Shown here one piece after another: positions 1-5,920 of a stretch of DNA of 11,539 nucleotides (position 1 is the stretch's first letter; each line of letters begins with the position of its first letter). A program made the translations under genes and the position numbers. Under the pieces are notes generated by a model. The model saw only the letters and a list, made by a program, of their open reading frames with translations. It made no database searches and had not been told where the DNA came from. The stretch comes from Myxococcales bacterium (GTDB taxonomy: Bacteria > Myxococcota > Myxococcia > Myxococcales > Myxococcaceae), in assembly GCA_003153055.1 (NCBI GenBank), contig PMBV01000093.1:1-11539 (forward strand). Direction: 5' to 3'.

Positions 1-2
1 CA

Positions 3-1025
3 CCCTCCCCGAGGATGGATACTGAGACGGGGGTCTGTACCTGCCTGACCGATCAAGCCTGCACCGCGAGCCAGTTCTGCAACCCCGCGGGCTTCTGCCA
101 GGATCGCGCCGGCTGCCAGACCTCCCTCGACTGCGGCTCTCCCTCTCTGGTGTGCGACACGCCCACGGGTCAGTGCCTTCCCCGCGGCCGGTGTAGCGGA
201 GACCTCGAGTGCGAGCTGGGGCAGGTCTGCGACCTCAGGCGCGGGCAATGCGTCGAGGGCTGCCGGCGCAACGGAGACTGCCCTGGCACTTCCTGCCGCT
301 GCGGTGGGGTCGCCTGTGCCTGCACGGCCACCACCACCGAGGAGCTGGCCGCGTGCGCCGTGGGAGTGTGCGACTCGAGCTTCTGCGCTGACGACTCGTT
401 CTGCCGCTTCGGCGAAGTGTGCAGCGCCGTACCCGACGCCGGGGTTCCATGGGCCCAGTGCCACGACGACTTCGACAGCCGGCTGCGGCCCTACTGCGCC
501 CCCTGTACGTCGGGCGCGGGGGTCGAGACGTGTGGCAGCGGGGCGAACTTCTGCATCATCGACACCCGGCTCTCGAGCACCTCCTGCGGCGTCGACTGCA
601 GTGAGGGGCAGACCTGCCCCAGGGGCTACGGGTGCCGGGATATTCGCGTGGTGTTCACCCGGTGGCAGTGCAGCGCGACGCAGGCGTGCCCTGGCGACCC
701 CACGCTGCCCTGCGGCTCCGACGGCGACTGCAAGCGGGGCGCGAGCTGTCTCAAGACGGCCGGGAGCGACACCGGGCTGTGCGCTGGCCAGTGTCGGATT
801 CGCGAGGGGAGCAGCTTCGGCTACTGCAGCTGCCAGGTCGACGCCGACTGCGCGCAGGACTCGTGTGGCGGAGGCGAGTGCTCGATCACCCGAAAGAAGT
901 GCATCGATGGCAATTCCGAGACGTGCCCCCCCATTCACTGCGTCGACTTCGACAGCGTGGGCGGCTGCCTCATCGGGCAGAACTGCACCCCGGCCAACGG
1001 GCTGACCTGCGCCGAGGTGAAGTGA
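3..1025 (+). CDS. Cysteine-rich repeat protein, 5' end outside the window (probable surface or secreted protein)
   Basis: The reading frame is open to the left edge (codons from position 3, no stop), so the ATG at 15 is probably internal and any signal peptide or lipobox lies outside the window. The visible part, about 340 residues, is built from loose repeats of roughly 20-30 residues. Each carries pairs such as C-x5-C-x2-G-x2-C and ends in G-x-C, for example around ECELGQVCDLRRGQC and DADCAQDSCGGGEC. Cysteines are too many for a cytoplasmic protein, so disulphide-bonded modules exported to the envelope are likely. Myxobacteria encode many such Cys-repeat (lipo)proteins of unknown role. No enzyme motif is seen. 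The frame ends in TGA at 1023-1025. The function is unknown; confidence is in the gene being real, not in any activity. Confidence 0.8.
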   Translation, partial: PSPRMDTETGVCTCLTDQACTASQFCNPAGFCQDRAGCQTSLDCGSPSLVCDTPTGQCLPRGRCSGDLECELGQVCDLRRGQCVEGCRRNGDCPGTSCRCGGVACACTATTTEELAACAVGVCDSSFCADDSFCRFGEVCSAVPDAGVPWAQCHDDFDSRLRPYCAPCTSGAGVETCGSGANFCIIDTRLSSTSCGVDCSEGQTCPRGYGCRDIRVVFTRWQCSATQACPGDPTLPCGSDGDCKRGASCLKTAGSDTGLCAGQCRIREGSSFGYCSCQVDADCAQDSCGGGECSITRKKCIDGNSETCPPIHCVDFDSVGGCLIGQNCTPANGLTCAEVK

Positions 1026-1046
1026 GCGCTCATGCTCCGGGCGCTC
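1024..1046 (+). terminator. Possible weak hairpin terminator after the Cys-rich gene
   Basis: GAGCGC (1024-1029) pairs with GCGCTC (1041-1046) across an 11-nt loop and overlaps the stop codon of the Cys-rich gene. No T-run follows, so this is at best a weak or Rho-assisted terminator. A 6-bp stem is also easily found by chance in GC-rich DNA. Confidence 0.2.
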
Positions 1047-1128
1047 GACGCAACGCGGCGCCAGGGTCGTGCAACGCCAGCCCCCCTTTGGGGCATGGCG
1101 GGTTAGAGTCGCCCTCAAGAGACGGACG

Positions 1129-1134
1129 AAGGAG
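1129..1134 (+). promoter_or_regulatory. Ribosome binding site that decides the lipase start
   Basis: AAGGAG lies 6 nt before the GTG at 1141. It favours GTG 1141 over the in-frame ATG at 1069, which has no such site and would add 24 residues (including RVRVALKRRTK) that do not look like a folded N-terminus. Confidence 0.65.
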
Positions 1135-1140
1135 ACGCGA

Positions 1141-1941
1141 GTGTCGTTGGTCGCAAGGCGGGTACGTCAGCTCAGGCGCTCGCTCACCTACCTCAAGGGC
1201 TACTTCGCGTTCGATCGCAACGGGAACGCCATCGTGCGGCGAACCGACTTCACCAACTGCCGGCGGCCGGTGCTGTTGCTGTACGGCTTCATGGCGACCC
1301 GGCGCACCTTCGAGGTCCTCGAGCACCGGCTGCGGCGCGACCAGTTCTGCGTCTTCAGTCTCAACCTGGGAGGCTGGCGCGAAGCCTTCAACACCAACGC
1401 CATTGACGATCTCGCCGAGCACGTGAGCGAGAAGATCGAGCGGCTCTACCAGCGGTTTCCCGAGATGGGCCCGCTGTCGGTCATCGGGCACTCCAAGGGA
1501 GGGCTCATCGGGGCCTACTACGTGAAGCGGCTGGGGGGAGACCGGCGGGTGAAGGGCCTCATCACCCTGGGCACGCCACACAACGGGTCGCCCAGCGCCT
1601 ACTGGGGCGTGGCCGCCATGGGCCTCATCTCGCGCAGCATCTGGCAGCTCACCCCGAGGTCGCCCTTCATTCACCAGCTCAAGGAAGGCGCGTTTCCCGG
1701 TGGCGTGCGGCTGGTGTCGGTCTACTCCCAGGCTGACCGCGTCAACCCCTACCCCTCGTGCTTCGTGGACAACCCGACCCTCGAGCCCCATGTGGTGAAT
1801 GTCGAGGTGCCCGGGGTGCTTCACCGCGAATTCGTCACCAGCCGCTCGGTGTACCAGGTCGTGCGCCGGGAGCTCTTCACGACCTACGGGCTCCCCACGC
1901 CCGACGAGCCGAGGCCACGGCGCTTGCTCCGGCTCGCCTGA
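1141..1941 (+). CDS. Alpha/beta-hydrolase, triacylglycerol-lipase-like
   Basis: This 266-residue protein is a serine hydrolase of the lipase/esterase group. The nucleophile elbow GHSKGG places Ser118. Asp199 (SQADRVNP) and His228 (GVLHREF) sit in the right order and spacing to complete the triad. The LGTPHNGS stretch (143-150) is typical of lipases. The oxyanion-loop segment reads LLLYGF (45-50), where many lipases have HG. The likely reaction is hydrolysis of carboxyl esters such as acylglycerols; the substrate cannot be read from the sequence. There is no signal peptide: the N-terminus is basic (ARRVRQLRR), so it may be cytoplasmic or membrane-associated. GTG is chosen as the start because AAGGAG lies 6 nt upstream. 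A 55-nt gap separates it from the next gene, which could be co-transcribed. Confidence 0.86.
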   Translation: MSLVARRVRQLRRSLTYLKGYFAFDRNGNAIVRRTDFTNCRRPVLLLYGFMATRRTFEVLEHRLRRDQFCVFSLNLGGWREAFNTNAIDDLAEHVSEKIERLYQRFPEMGPLSVIGHSKGGLIGAYYVKRLGGDRRVKGLITLGTPHNGSPSAYWGVAAMGLISRSIWQLTPRSPFIHQLKEGAFPGGVRLVSVYSQADRVNPYPSCFVDNPTLEPHVVNVEVPGVLHREFVTSRSVYQVVRRELFTTYGLPTPDEPRPRRLLRLA

Positions 1942-1996
1942 CTGTCGGCCAGGCAACGCTTGCGGCCGGGCCAGGCGATGCGCTTGGGTCTCGCTC

Positions 1997-2446
1997 GTGC
2001 GCCCCTCCAAGTGGGACCTGGTCCTCGAACGCAAGCCGACGCCACTGGTCGATCACTTGGTCGGCGAGCTGGGCACGCTGTTCGCCGACGAGCTCGGGCG
2101 ATGGCCACCGGCGGTGGAAGAGCTCGAGGCGGCCACTCTCGCCACGCTCCTCGAGGCGCACCCAACTCGCCCCGAGCGGAGGGCCTACGAGGCTGCCTTC
2201 ACCTTGGCCCGGTGGGAGCTCGAGCACGAGGTCGAGGCCATCGACGATTACTTCCGCAACCACCGGTACCTCGAGGCCGGGCTCGACGCCGCCCAGCGCC
2301 CGCTGGTGCTCTTCTTGAGCCGCCTGGTGCTCGAGCACCTCCTCGCGCTGGGCGAGGCGAGCCGGCTCAAGCGCCCGCGGCTCCTCGAGGTGCTCGAGCG
2401 AACCCGCTCCGCGTTCCTCGCCAGGTCCGAGGTCATGCCCCCCTGA
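1997..2446 (+). CDS. Unrecognised helical protein, 149 aa
   Basis: I do not recognise this family. From GTG 1997 the product is 149 residues beginning VRPSKWDLVLERK. It is rich in Leu, Glu, Ala and Arg and appears almost wholly alpha-helical, with acidic helices around residues 22-54 and 62-88, and a hydrophobic helix LVLFLSRLVLEHLLAL (103-118). No signal peptide, membrane span or catalytic motif is evident. The start is uncertain: no good Shine-Dalgarno sequence precedes it, and the frame stays open upstream through the lipase gene. It was chosen because sequence before it overlaps the lipase in another frame, and protein-like composition begins here. It lies 55 nt after the lipase gene on the same strand, suggesting shared transcription but no defined joint role. 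Confidence 0.68.
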   Translation: MRPSKWDLVLERKPTPLVDHLVGELGTLFADELGRWPPAVEELEAATLATLLEAHPTRPERRAYEAAFTLARWELEHEVEAIDDYFRNHRYLEAGLDAAQRPLVLFLSRLVLEHLLALGEASRLKRPRLLEVLERTRSAFLARSEVMPP

Positions 2447-2631
2447 CCGTGGACGACCCCACACCGGACGAGCGCCGGGCCCGTCGCCGATGCCTCCTGG
2501 GGGACTGCCCTCAAAGGGGCTGGGAGAGCGCCAAGCTCGTCCCTTGAGAGCGCTGCCGGGCCTCTCCCTGAGGACCGCCTCCACACCGGGAGGCCGCGGA
2601 GCACGTCCTCCGCAGCGGACCGAGGGCAGAG

Positions 2632-2883
2632 ACGGTGCGAGCAAGCCCTGGGGGGCGAGGGTGGGGCCTGGGCCGACCAACCGAGGCGGTCTGGCCAGCC
2701 CCTCGGCCCGAGACCGCGGTGAGCACACGTGAGTGTTCATGGTCGTGGAAACGCGCGGCTCCTTGGTCGCCGACGAGGAAGGCTTCGGCGAGGCCAGATC
2801 CCGCGCCCGACCGACCGGCCTGTTGGCGGCACCAGCTCCGGGGCTGGCGGGGGTGAGGGCCAAATGGAAGAGCAGCTTCCATT
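2632..2883 (-). repeat. Left copy of an inverted repeat pair
   Basis: Read on the minus strand from 2883 to 2632, this matches 3398-3588 on the plus strand. One block of 29 nt (2855-2883) is identical in both. A second block of 55 nt (2676-2730) has only two differences from 3489-3543. Weaker similarity continues to about 2632. The left copy holds roughly 60 nt between the blocks (about 2731-2790) that the right copy lacks. The inner end is a self-complementary hairpin, AATGGAAG/CTTCCATT with a 5-nt loop (2863-2883). No transposase is associated. It could be a MITE-like element, a structured non-coding repeat, or two arms of a decayed composite element. Confidence 0.78.
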
Positions 2884-3004
2884 GCGCGACCGGGCGATGG
2901 CTCCCCTCGCCCAAGCTGGGCTCTGCCCCATCCGGTCCTGCGCCGAGCACGGCGAGCAAGGTCTTTGAACGTACCGACCTCGAGGCCTGGTCACTCCCCA
3001 GCAC

Positions 3005-3042
3005 TGTCATCACGGAGTACTGATTTGTACACCGTGATGACA
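3005..3042. repeat. 38-bp near-perfect palindrome
   Basis: TGTCATCACGG (3005-3015) is the exact reverse complement of CCGTGATGACA (3032-3042). After one A/A mismatch, GTAC (3017-3020) pairs with GTAC (3027-3030) around the loop TGATTT. Arms of 15 paired bases in 16 are far beyond chance at this scale. It lacks a T-run, so it is not a typical terminator. It could be an operator for a dimeric regulator, a recombination or terminal-repeat site, or an RNA hairpin. It lies just upstream of the LysR fragment and inside the larger inverted repeat pair. Confidence 0.85.
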
Positions 3043-3098
3043 CGCTCGGAGACCCGGGCCCGCCAGCCACCTCTCGGGGCCCGGCACGAGGCAGCATC

Positions 3099-3391
3099 GG
3101 GCCGTTCCTCGACGCCTCGACGGCCCTGAGGGCATAGCTCGATCGGTACTTCGCCACCGGTTCGGTCGAGCCCCATGTCGTGATGGAGACCAGCAACCTC
3201 GAGGTGCGCAAGCGGCTCGTCGAGCGGAGCTTCGGCGTGTCGGTGATCCCCGAGCTTGAGCCGGTCGCGCGGGTCTTCCTCAAGGCCCACCGACTGACTC
3301 GCTGCGATGCCGCTCCCGAGCCGGAGCCATCATCGTCGAGTCCGGCCCCAAGGACGACGCGCTCTCCCTCCTCCGACTCAAGAACCTTGCC
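3099..3391 (+). pseudogene. Broken C-terminal fragment of a LysR-type transcriptional regulator
   Basis: One frame reads GPFLDASTALRA, then TAG (3135-3137), then LDRYFATGSVEPHVVMETSN and LEVRKRLVERSFGVSVIPEL to about 3257. This resembles the substrate-binding (effector) domain of LysR regulators, where a segment like ETSNLEVxKRLVExGxGVSxxPE is typical. Near 3260-3300 the likely continuation shifts frame to RCRSRAGAIIVESGPKDDAL and SLLRLKNLA (ending 3391), which fits the usual end of that domain. An in-frame stop, a probable frameshift and the absence of the N-terminal helix-turn-helix mean it cannot make a working regulator. It sits wholly between the two inverted repeats, the right one starting 6 nt downstream. 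The family call rests on motif memory, not an alignment. Confidence 0.6.
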
Positions 3392-3397
3392 CTCACG

Positions 3398-3588
3398 AAT
3401 GGAAGCTGCTCTTCCATTTGGCCCTCCCCCCGCCGGCCACGGACCTCGTGCTGCCACCAAGTGGCGCAAAGCCAGGCTCGTGCCCCACACGTGTGCTCAC
3501 CGCGGTCTCGGGCCGAGGAGCTGGCCAGACCGCCTCGGTCGGTGGTCACCGGCCCCTCTCGCACCCCAAGGCATGCGAGCACCCGTCC
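3398..3588 (+). repeat. Right copy of the inverted repeat pair
   Basis: This is the plus-strand counterpart of 2632-2883, in opposite orientation. It starts with the same hairpin AATGGAAG-CTGCT-CTTCCATT (3398-3418), followed by a shared TTGGCCCTC. The conserved 55-nt core is at 3489-3543. Within the core, CCGAGG (3513-3518) can pair with CCTCGG (3533-3538) around the palindrome CTGGCCAG. Another possible stem, CTCGCA/TGCGAG, lies at 3558-3579. One of the two core differences (A3519 versus G) falls in an unpaired position of that stem-loop. Confidence 0.78.
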
Positions 3589-3619
3589 CCCCGACCGAGC
3601 ACGTCGGGCAACACACGAC

Positions 3620-3625
3620 TATAGT
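3620..3625 (+). promoter_or_regulatory. Possible -10 element for the membrane-protein gene
   Basis: TATAGT resembles a sigma-70 -10 box in otherwise GC-rich DNA. It ends 7 nt before the proposed GTG start at 3633, so transcription would begin at or next to the start codon, giving a leaderless mRNA. That would fit the lack of a Shine-Dalgarno sequence. No convincing -35 box is visible, so this is tentative. Confidence 0.25.
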
Positions 3626-3632
3626 CATTGGG

Positions 3633-4793
3633 GTGCGTGAGCAGATCCAGCCCGTGCAGCACGCCACCGAGCCCGATCAGCGGAAGCCCCAGAGTCTCAC
3701 CGCGCTCCTCCTCCAGCTCGGTCAAGCAGCCGACGGCATCCACGGCCGGGCAGTCGGGCAACTCGCCGGCCACCTCGAGACGCTCAACACGGCGGAGGCA
3801 CCGGACGATGCCCAAGCCCTCGTCGAGGCCCTCGAGCAGCGCCGCTTCGACGGGCTGGTCGACGGCCAGGGCCGCGCGGTGCGGCGGCTCGCGGTCGAGG
3901 CGCTCCTCCGGCTGGGGTACCCCTGGGCCCTGCAGATCACCCCAGCGGACCTCGACTGGTACCGCGACCAGGCGCGAGCCAGGCGCCCGGGCCGAGCGCT
4001 TCTGCTGGGCGTCCTCGTGGCCGCGCTGGCCGGGCTCGGAGTGAGCTGGTGGGCCCTCTCGAAGCCGAGCCCCCCGCCCATCACCGCGCCCGTTCCGGTA
4101 GAAGCGAAGTCGTCGGCCGAGGTCTACCGCACCGAGTCGGGGGCGCGGTTCGCCGATCTCGAGGTCGAGGTGCCGTCAAGCGTCGCCGCCGACGCGCCCG
4201 TCGAGCTCGGCGCGGTTCGAGTGTTGAGCCGTTCGGCGCCGGTGGAGATCCTCCGGTTCCAAGGCGAGGGTCTCGGCAGCGATGGGACCCGAGACGGCGT
4301 GAGGACCATCTCCCTCCAGGTGCCTCTGACGCCGGAGCACTTCGAGCCGAACAGGCAGTACTACTTCGTCATCGACCTCTGGGTCGGCTGGAAGCCGGTG
4401 GCCACGGCTATCACCGGGCTCTTCGAGGTCGCCGTCCCTCCCTTGCGACCCGCCGATCGACGCCCGCCTTCGATGGAGGAGCTGTGGACCTTGAGCTCGC
4501 CCGAGCCCCCGCGGCTCCGCGAGTCAGCCCGGGTGCTGCTCGGTCTCGACTCGGTGGGTCGCCTCAGGTGGCATGAGCTCATCAGGGCCAGTCGGGCAGA
4601 CGCGCCGGAGCTCCTGGCCTACCTCCAAAGCGTCAGAGAGCGGGGCCTCCCGATGTTTCAGCGCAGGCCTTCGGCAGGGCCAGCGACTGGGGGAGGCATC
4701 CTCGACTGGAACCTGAACCACACCGCCGGGTCAGCACCGGGAAGACCTCCTCGACCCCGCCCACAGGCCCCTGCTCGACCGGCTGGTCCGTAA
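3633..4793 (+). CDS. Single-pass membrane protein of unknown function, 386 aa
   Basis: I do not recognise this protein. From GTG 3633 it has a predicted cytoplasmic part of about 120 residues, then one hydrophobic span RALLLGVLVAALAGLGVSWW (121-140) preceded by Arg/Lys-rich residues (RARRPG), which suggests N-in/C-out topology. A Pro-rich linker follows (SKPSPPPITAPVPV), then a C-terminal region of some 230 residues facing the periplasm. This region alternates hydrophobic and charged residues, suggesting a beta-rich fold (about residues 165-265), and ends in a Pro/Arg-rich tail. The N-terminal part contains short Leu-rich helices and ends ITPADLDWYRDQ before the membrane. The frame is open far upstream through repeat DNA, so the start is a judgement; GTG 3654 is an alternative. 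The stop is 14 nt before the methionine aminopeptidase gene, so the two may share a transcript. Confidence 0.66.
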   Translation: MREQIQPVQHATEPDQRKPQSLTALLLQLGQAADGIHGRAVGQLAGHLETLNTAEAPDDAQALVEALEQRRFDGLVDGQGRAVRRLAVEALLRLGYPWALQITPADLDWYRDQARARRPGRALLLGVLVAALAGLGVSWWALSKPSPPPITAPVPVEAKSSAEVYRTESGARFADLEVEVPSSVAADAPVELGAVRVLSRSAPVEILRFQGEGLGSDGTRDGVRTISLQVPLTPEHFEPNRQYYFVIDLWVGWKPVATAITGLFEVAVPPLRPADRRPPSMEELWTLSSPEPPRLRESARVLLGLDSVGRLRWHELIRASRADAPELLAYLQSVRERGLPMFQRRPSAGPATGGGILDWNLNHTAGSAPGRPPRPRPQAPARPAGP

Positions 4794-4807
4794 GCCCCAA
4801 GGACGAT

Positions 4808-5851
4808 ATGAAGGGTCTGGAACCTTCCGTGGACTCGCCAGTGAACGCCAATCTGCCCTCGGCGCCGACGTTGCGGCGTCCGCCCAACAAACTCCCTCGG
4901 CCGAACGAGACCTGCTGGTGCGGGAGTGGCAAGAAGTACAAGAAATGCCACGAGGAGCTCGACGTGGAGTTCCTCAAAGCCGAGAAGGTGCAGCTCGAGG
5001 CCAAGCGCATCAGGCCGGGGCGACTGTCGGCGATCAGGCCGGTGCCGAGCTTCATCGCCAAGCCAGACTACGCCCTCACCGGAACACCGAGCCGCTCCAA
5101 CGCCCGGCTGGTGCGCACCGACGAAGAGATGGTGCGAATGCGACGGGCCTGCCGGGCGGCGGCCCAGGTGCTCCGCGAGGCCGGGGCCATGGTGCGCCCA
5201 GGGCTCACGACCGATCAGGTAGACGCCTTCGTTCACGGGCGTACCGTCGCCTTGGGCGGCTACCCAAGCCCCCTCAACTACCGAGGTTTCCCCAAGTCGG
5301 TGTGCACCTCGGTCAACGAGGTCATCTGCCACGGCATCCCCGATGACCGGGTGCTGGAGAACGGCGACATCGTCAACCTCGACGTCACCGTGTACCTCGA
5401 CGGCATGCACGGCGACACCAACGCGACGTTCCTGGTGGGCGACGTCGACGAAGACTCGCGGCAGCTCGTTCAGGTGACGGGGGAGTGCCTGACCCTCGGC
5501 ATCGGCGCGGTGCGACCGGGCCGGCCCATCTCCGACATCGGCCGGGCCATCGAGACCTACGCCGAGCGTTTCGGCTACGGAGTGGTGCGGAGCTACTGCG
5601 GCCACGGCATCGGCGACGTGTTCCACGCGAACCTGCAGATCCCCCACTACTTCGACGCTCGGGCGAACACCAAGATGGAGGTCGGCATGACCTTCACCAT
5701 CGAGCCGATGATCTGCCTGGGCACCTGGGAAGAGCTCCACTGGGACGACGGGTGGACCGTGGTGACCAAGGACCTCCGGCGCTCGGCCCAATTCGAGCAC
5801 ACCGTGGTGGTGACCGAGCGAGGCGCGGAGATCCTCACCAAGGAAGGCTGA
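4808..5851 (+). CDS. map: Type I methionine aminopeptidase with N-terminal SEC-C motif
   Basis: This enzyme removes the initiator methionine from new proteins in the cytosol, using two metal ions. All five family metal ligands are visible: Asp192 (NLDVT), Asp203 (HGDTNA), His266 (GHGIG), Glu299 (TIEPM) and Glu330 (FEHT). The catalytic His175 is in VICHGIPDD. The N-terminal extension of about 100 residues carries a SEC-C zinc-binding motif, CWCGSGKKYKKCH (36-48, Cys36, Cys38, Cys47, His48). That motif is known from SecA tails and some bacterial MetAPs and may help ribosome or partner binding; the minimal E. coli enzyme lacks it. The product is 347 residues, versus about 264 for E. coli. The ATG is preceded by AAGGA with a 4-nt gap. 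It lies 14 nt after the membrane-protein gene. Confidence 0.95.
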   Translation: MKGLEPSVDSPVNANLPSAPTLRRPPNKLPRPNETCWCGSGKKYKKCHEELDVEFLKAEKVQLEAKRIRPGRLSAIRPVPSFIAKPDYALTGTPSRSNARLVRTDEEMVRMRRACRAAAQVLREAGAMVRPGLTTDQVDAFVHGRTVALGGYPSPLNYRGFPKSVCTSVNEVICHGIPDDRVLENGDIVNLDVTVYLDGMHGDTNATFLVGDVDEDSRQLVQVTGECLTLGIGAVRPGRPISDIGRAIETYAERFGYGVVRSYCGHGIGDVFHANLQIPHYFDARANTKMEVGMTFTIEPMICLGTWEELHWDDGWTVVTKDLRRSAQFEHTVVVTERGAEILTKEG

Positions 5852-5920
5852 GCTGATCGAACGGGCAGCGGCTCACTTAAGCTTGCGCCCGACGCGGGAA
5901 GGGGGCACACCTTCGCCCCT

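Larger units (their letters stand above)
2447..3632. other. Long region without a convincing gene
   Basis: About 1.2 kb lies between the 149-aa protein and the membrane-protein gene. ORFs here are short, lack protein-like composition and overlap one another in several frames. What can be seen is a pair of inverted repeats (2632-2883 and 3398-3588), a 38-bp palindrome, a small 6-bp hairpin (GCGGAG/CTCCGC near 2595-2612) and a decayed LysR-regulator fragment. It reads as an accumulation of mobile or structured repeat DNA and gene remnants. Confidence 0.6.

Noticed and set aside
1030..2034. 334-codon minus-strand open frame opposite the lipase
   Set aside because: The plus-strand lipase has its catalytic triad and a ribosome site; the minus product shows nothing recognisable.
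2448..2547. Short open frame after the 149-aa gene (DDPTPDERRARRRCLLGDCP...)
   Set aside because: About 32 codons, no ribosome binding site, no recognisable motif; chance length in this GC-rich DNA.
2733..3023. 96-codon open frame within and beyond the left repeat
   Set aside because: It begins like a plausible protein (MVVETRGSLVADEEGFGEAR), but runs through the repeat hairpin and stops inside the 38-bp palindrome loop. No ribosome site or family match is evident.
1877..3490. 537-codon open frame on the minus strand opposite the lipase end, the 149-aa gene and the repeat region
   Set aside because: It runs antisense to genes with clear motifs or good composition. Its product is low-complexity (Arg/Gly/Pro/Ser-rich) with no domain, as is typical of shadows in GC-rich DNA.
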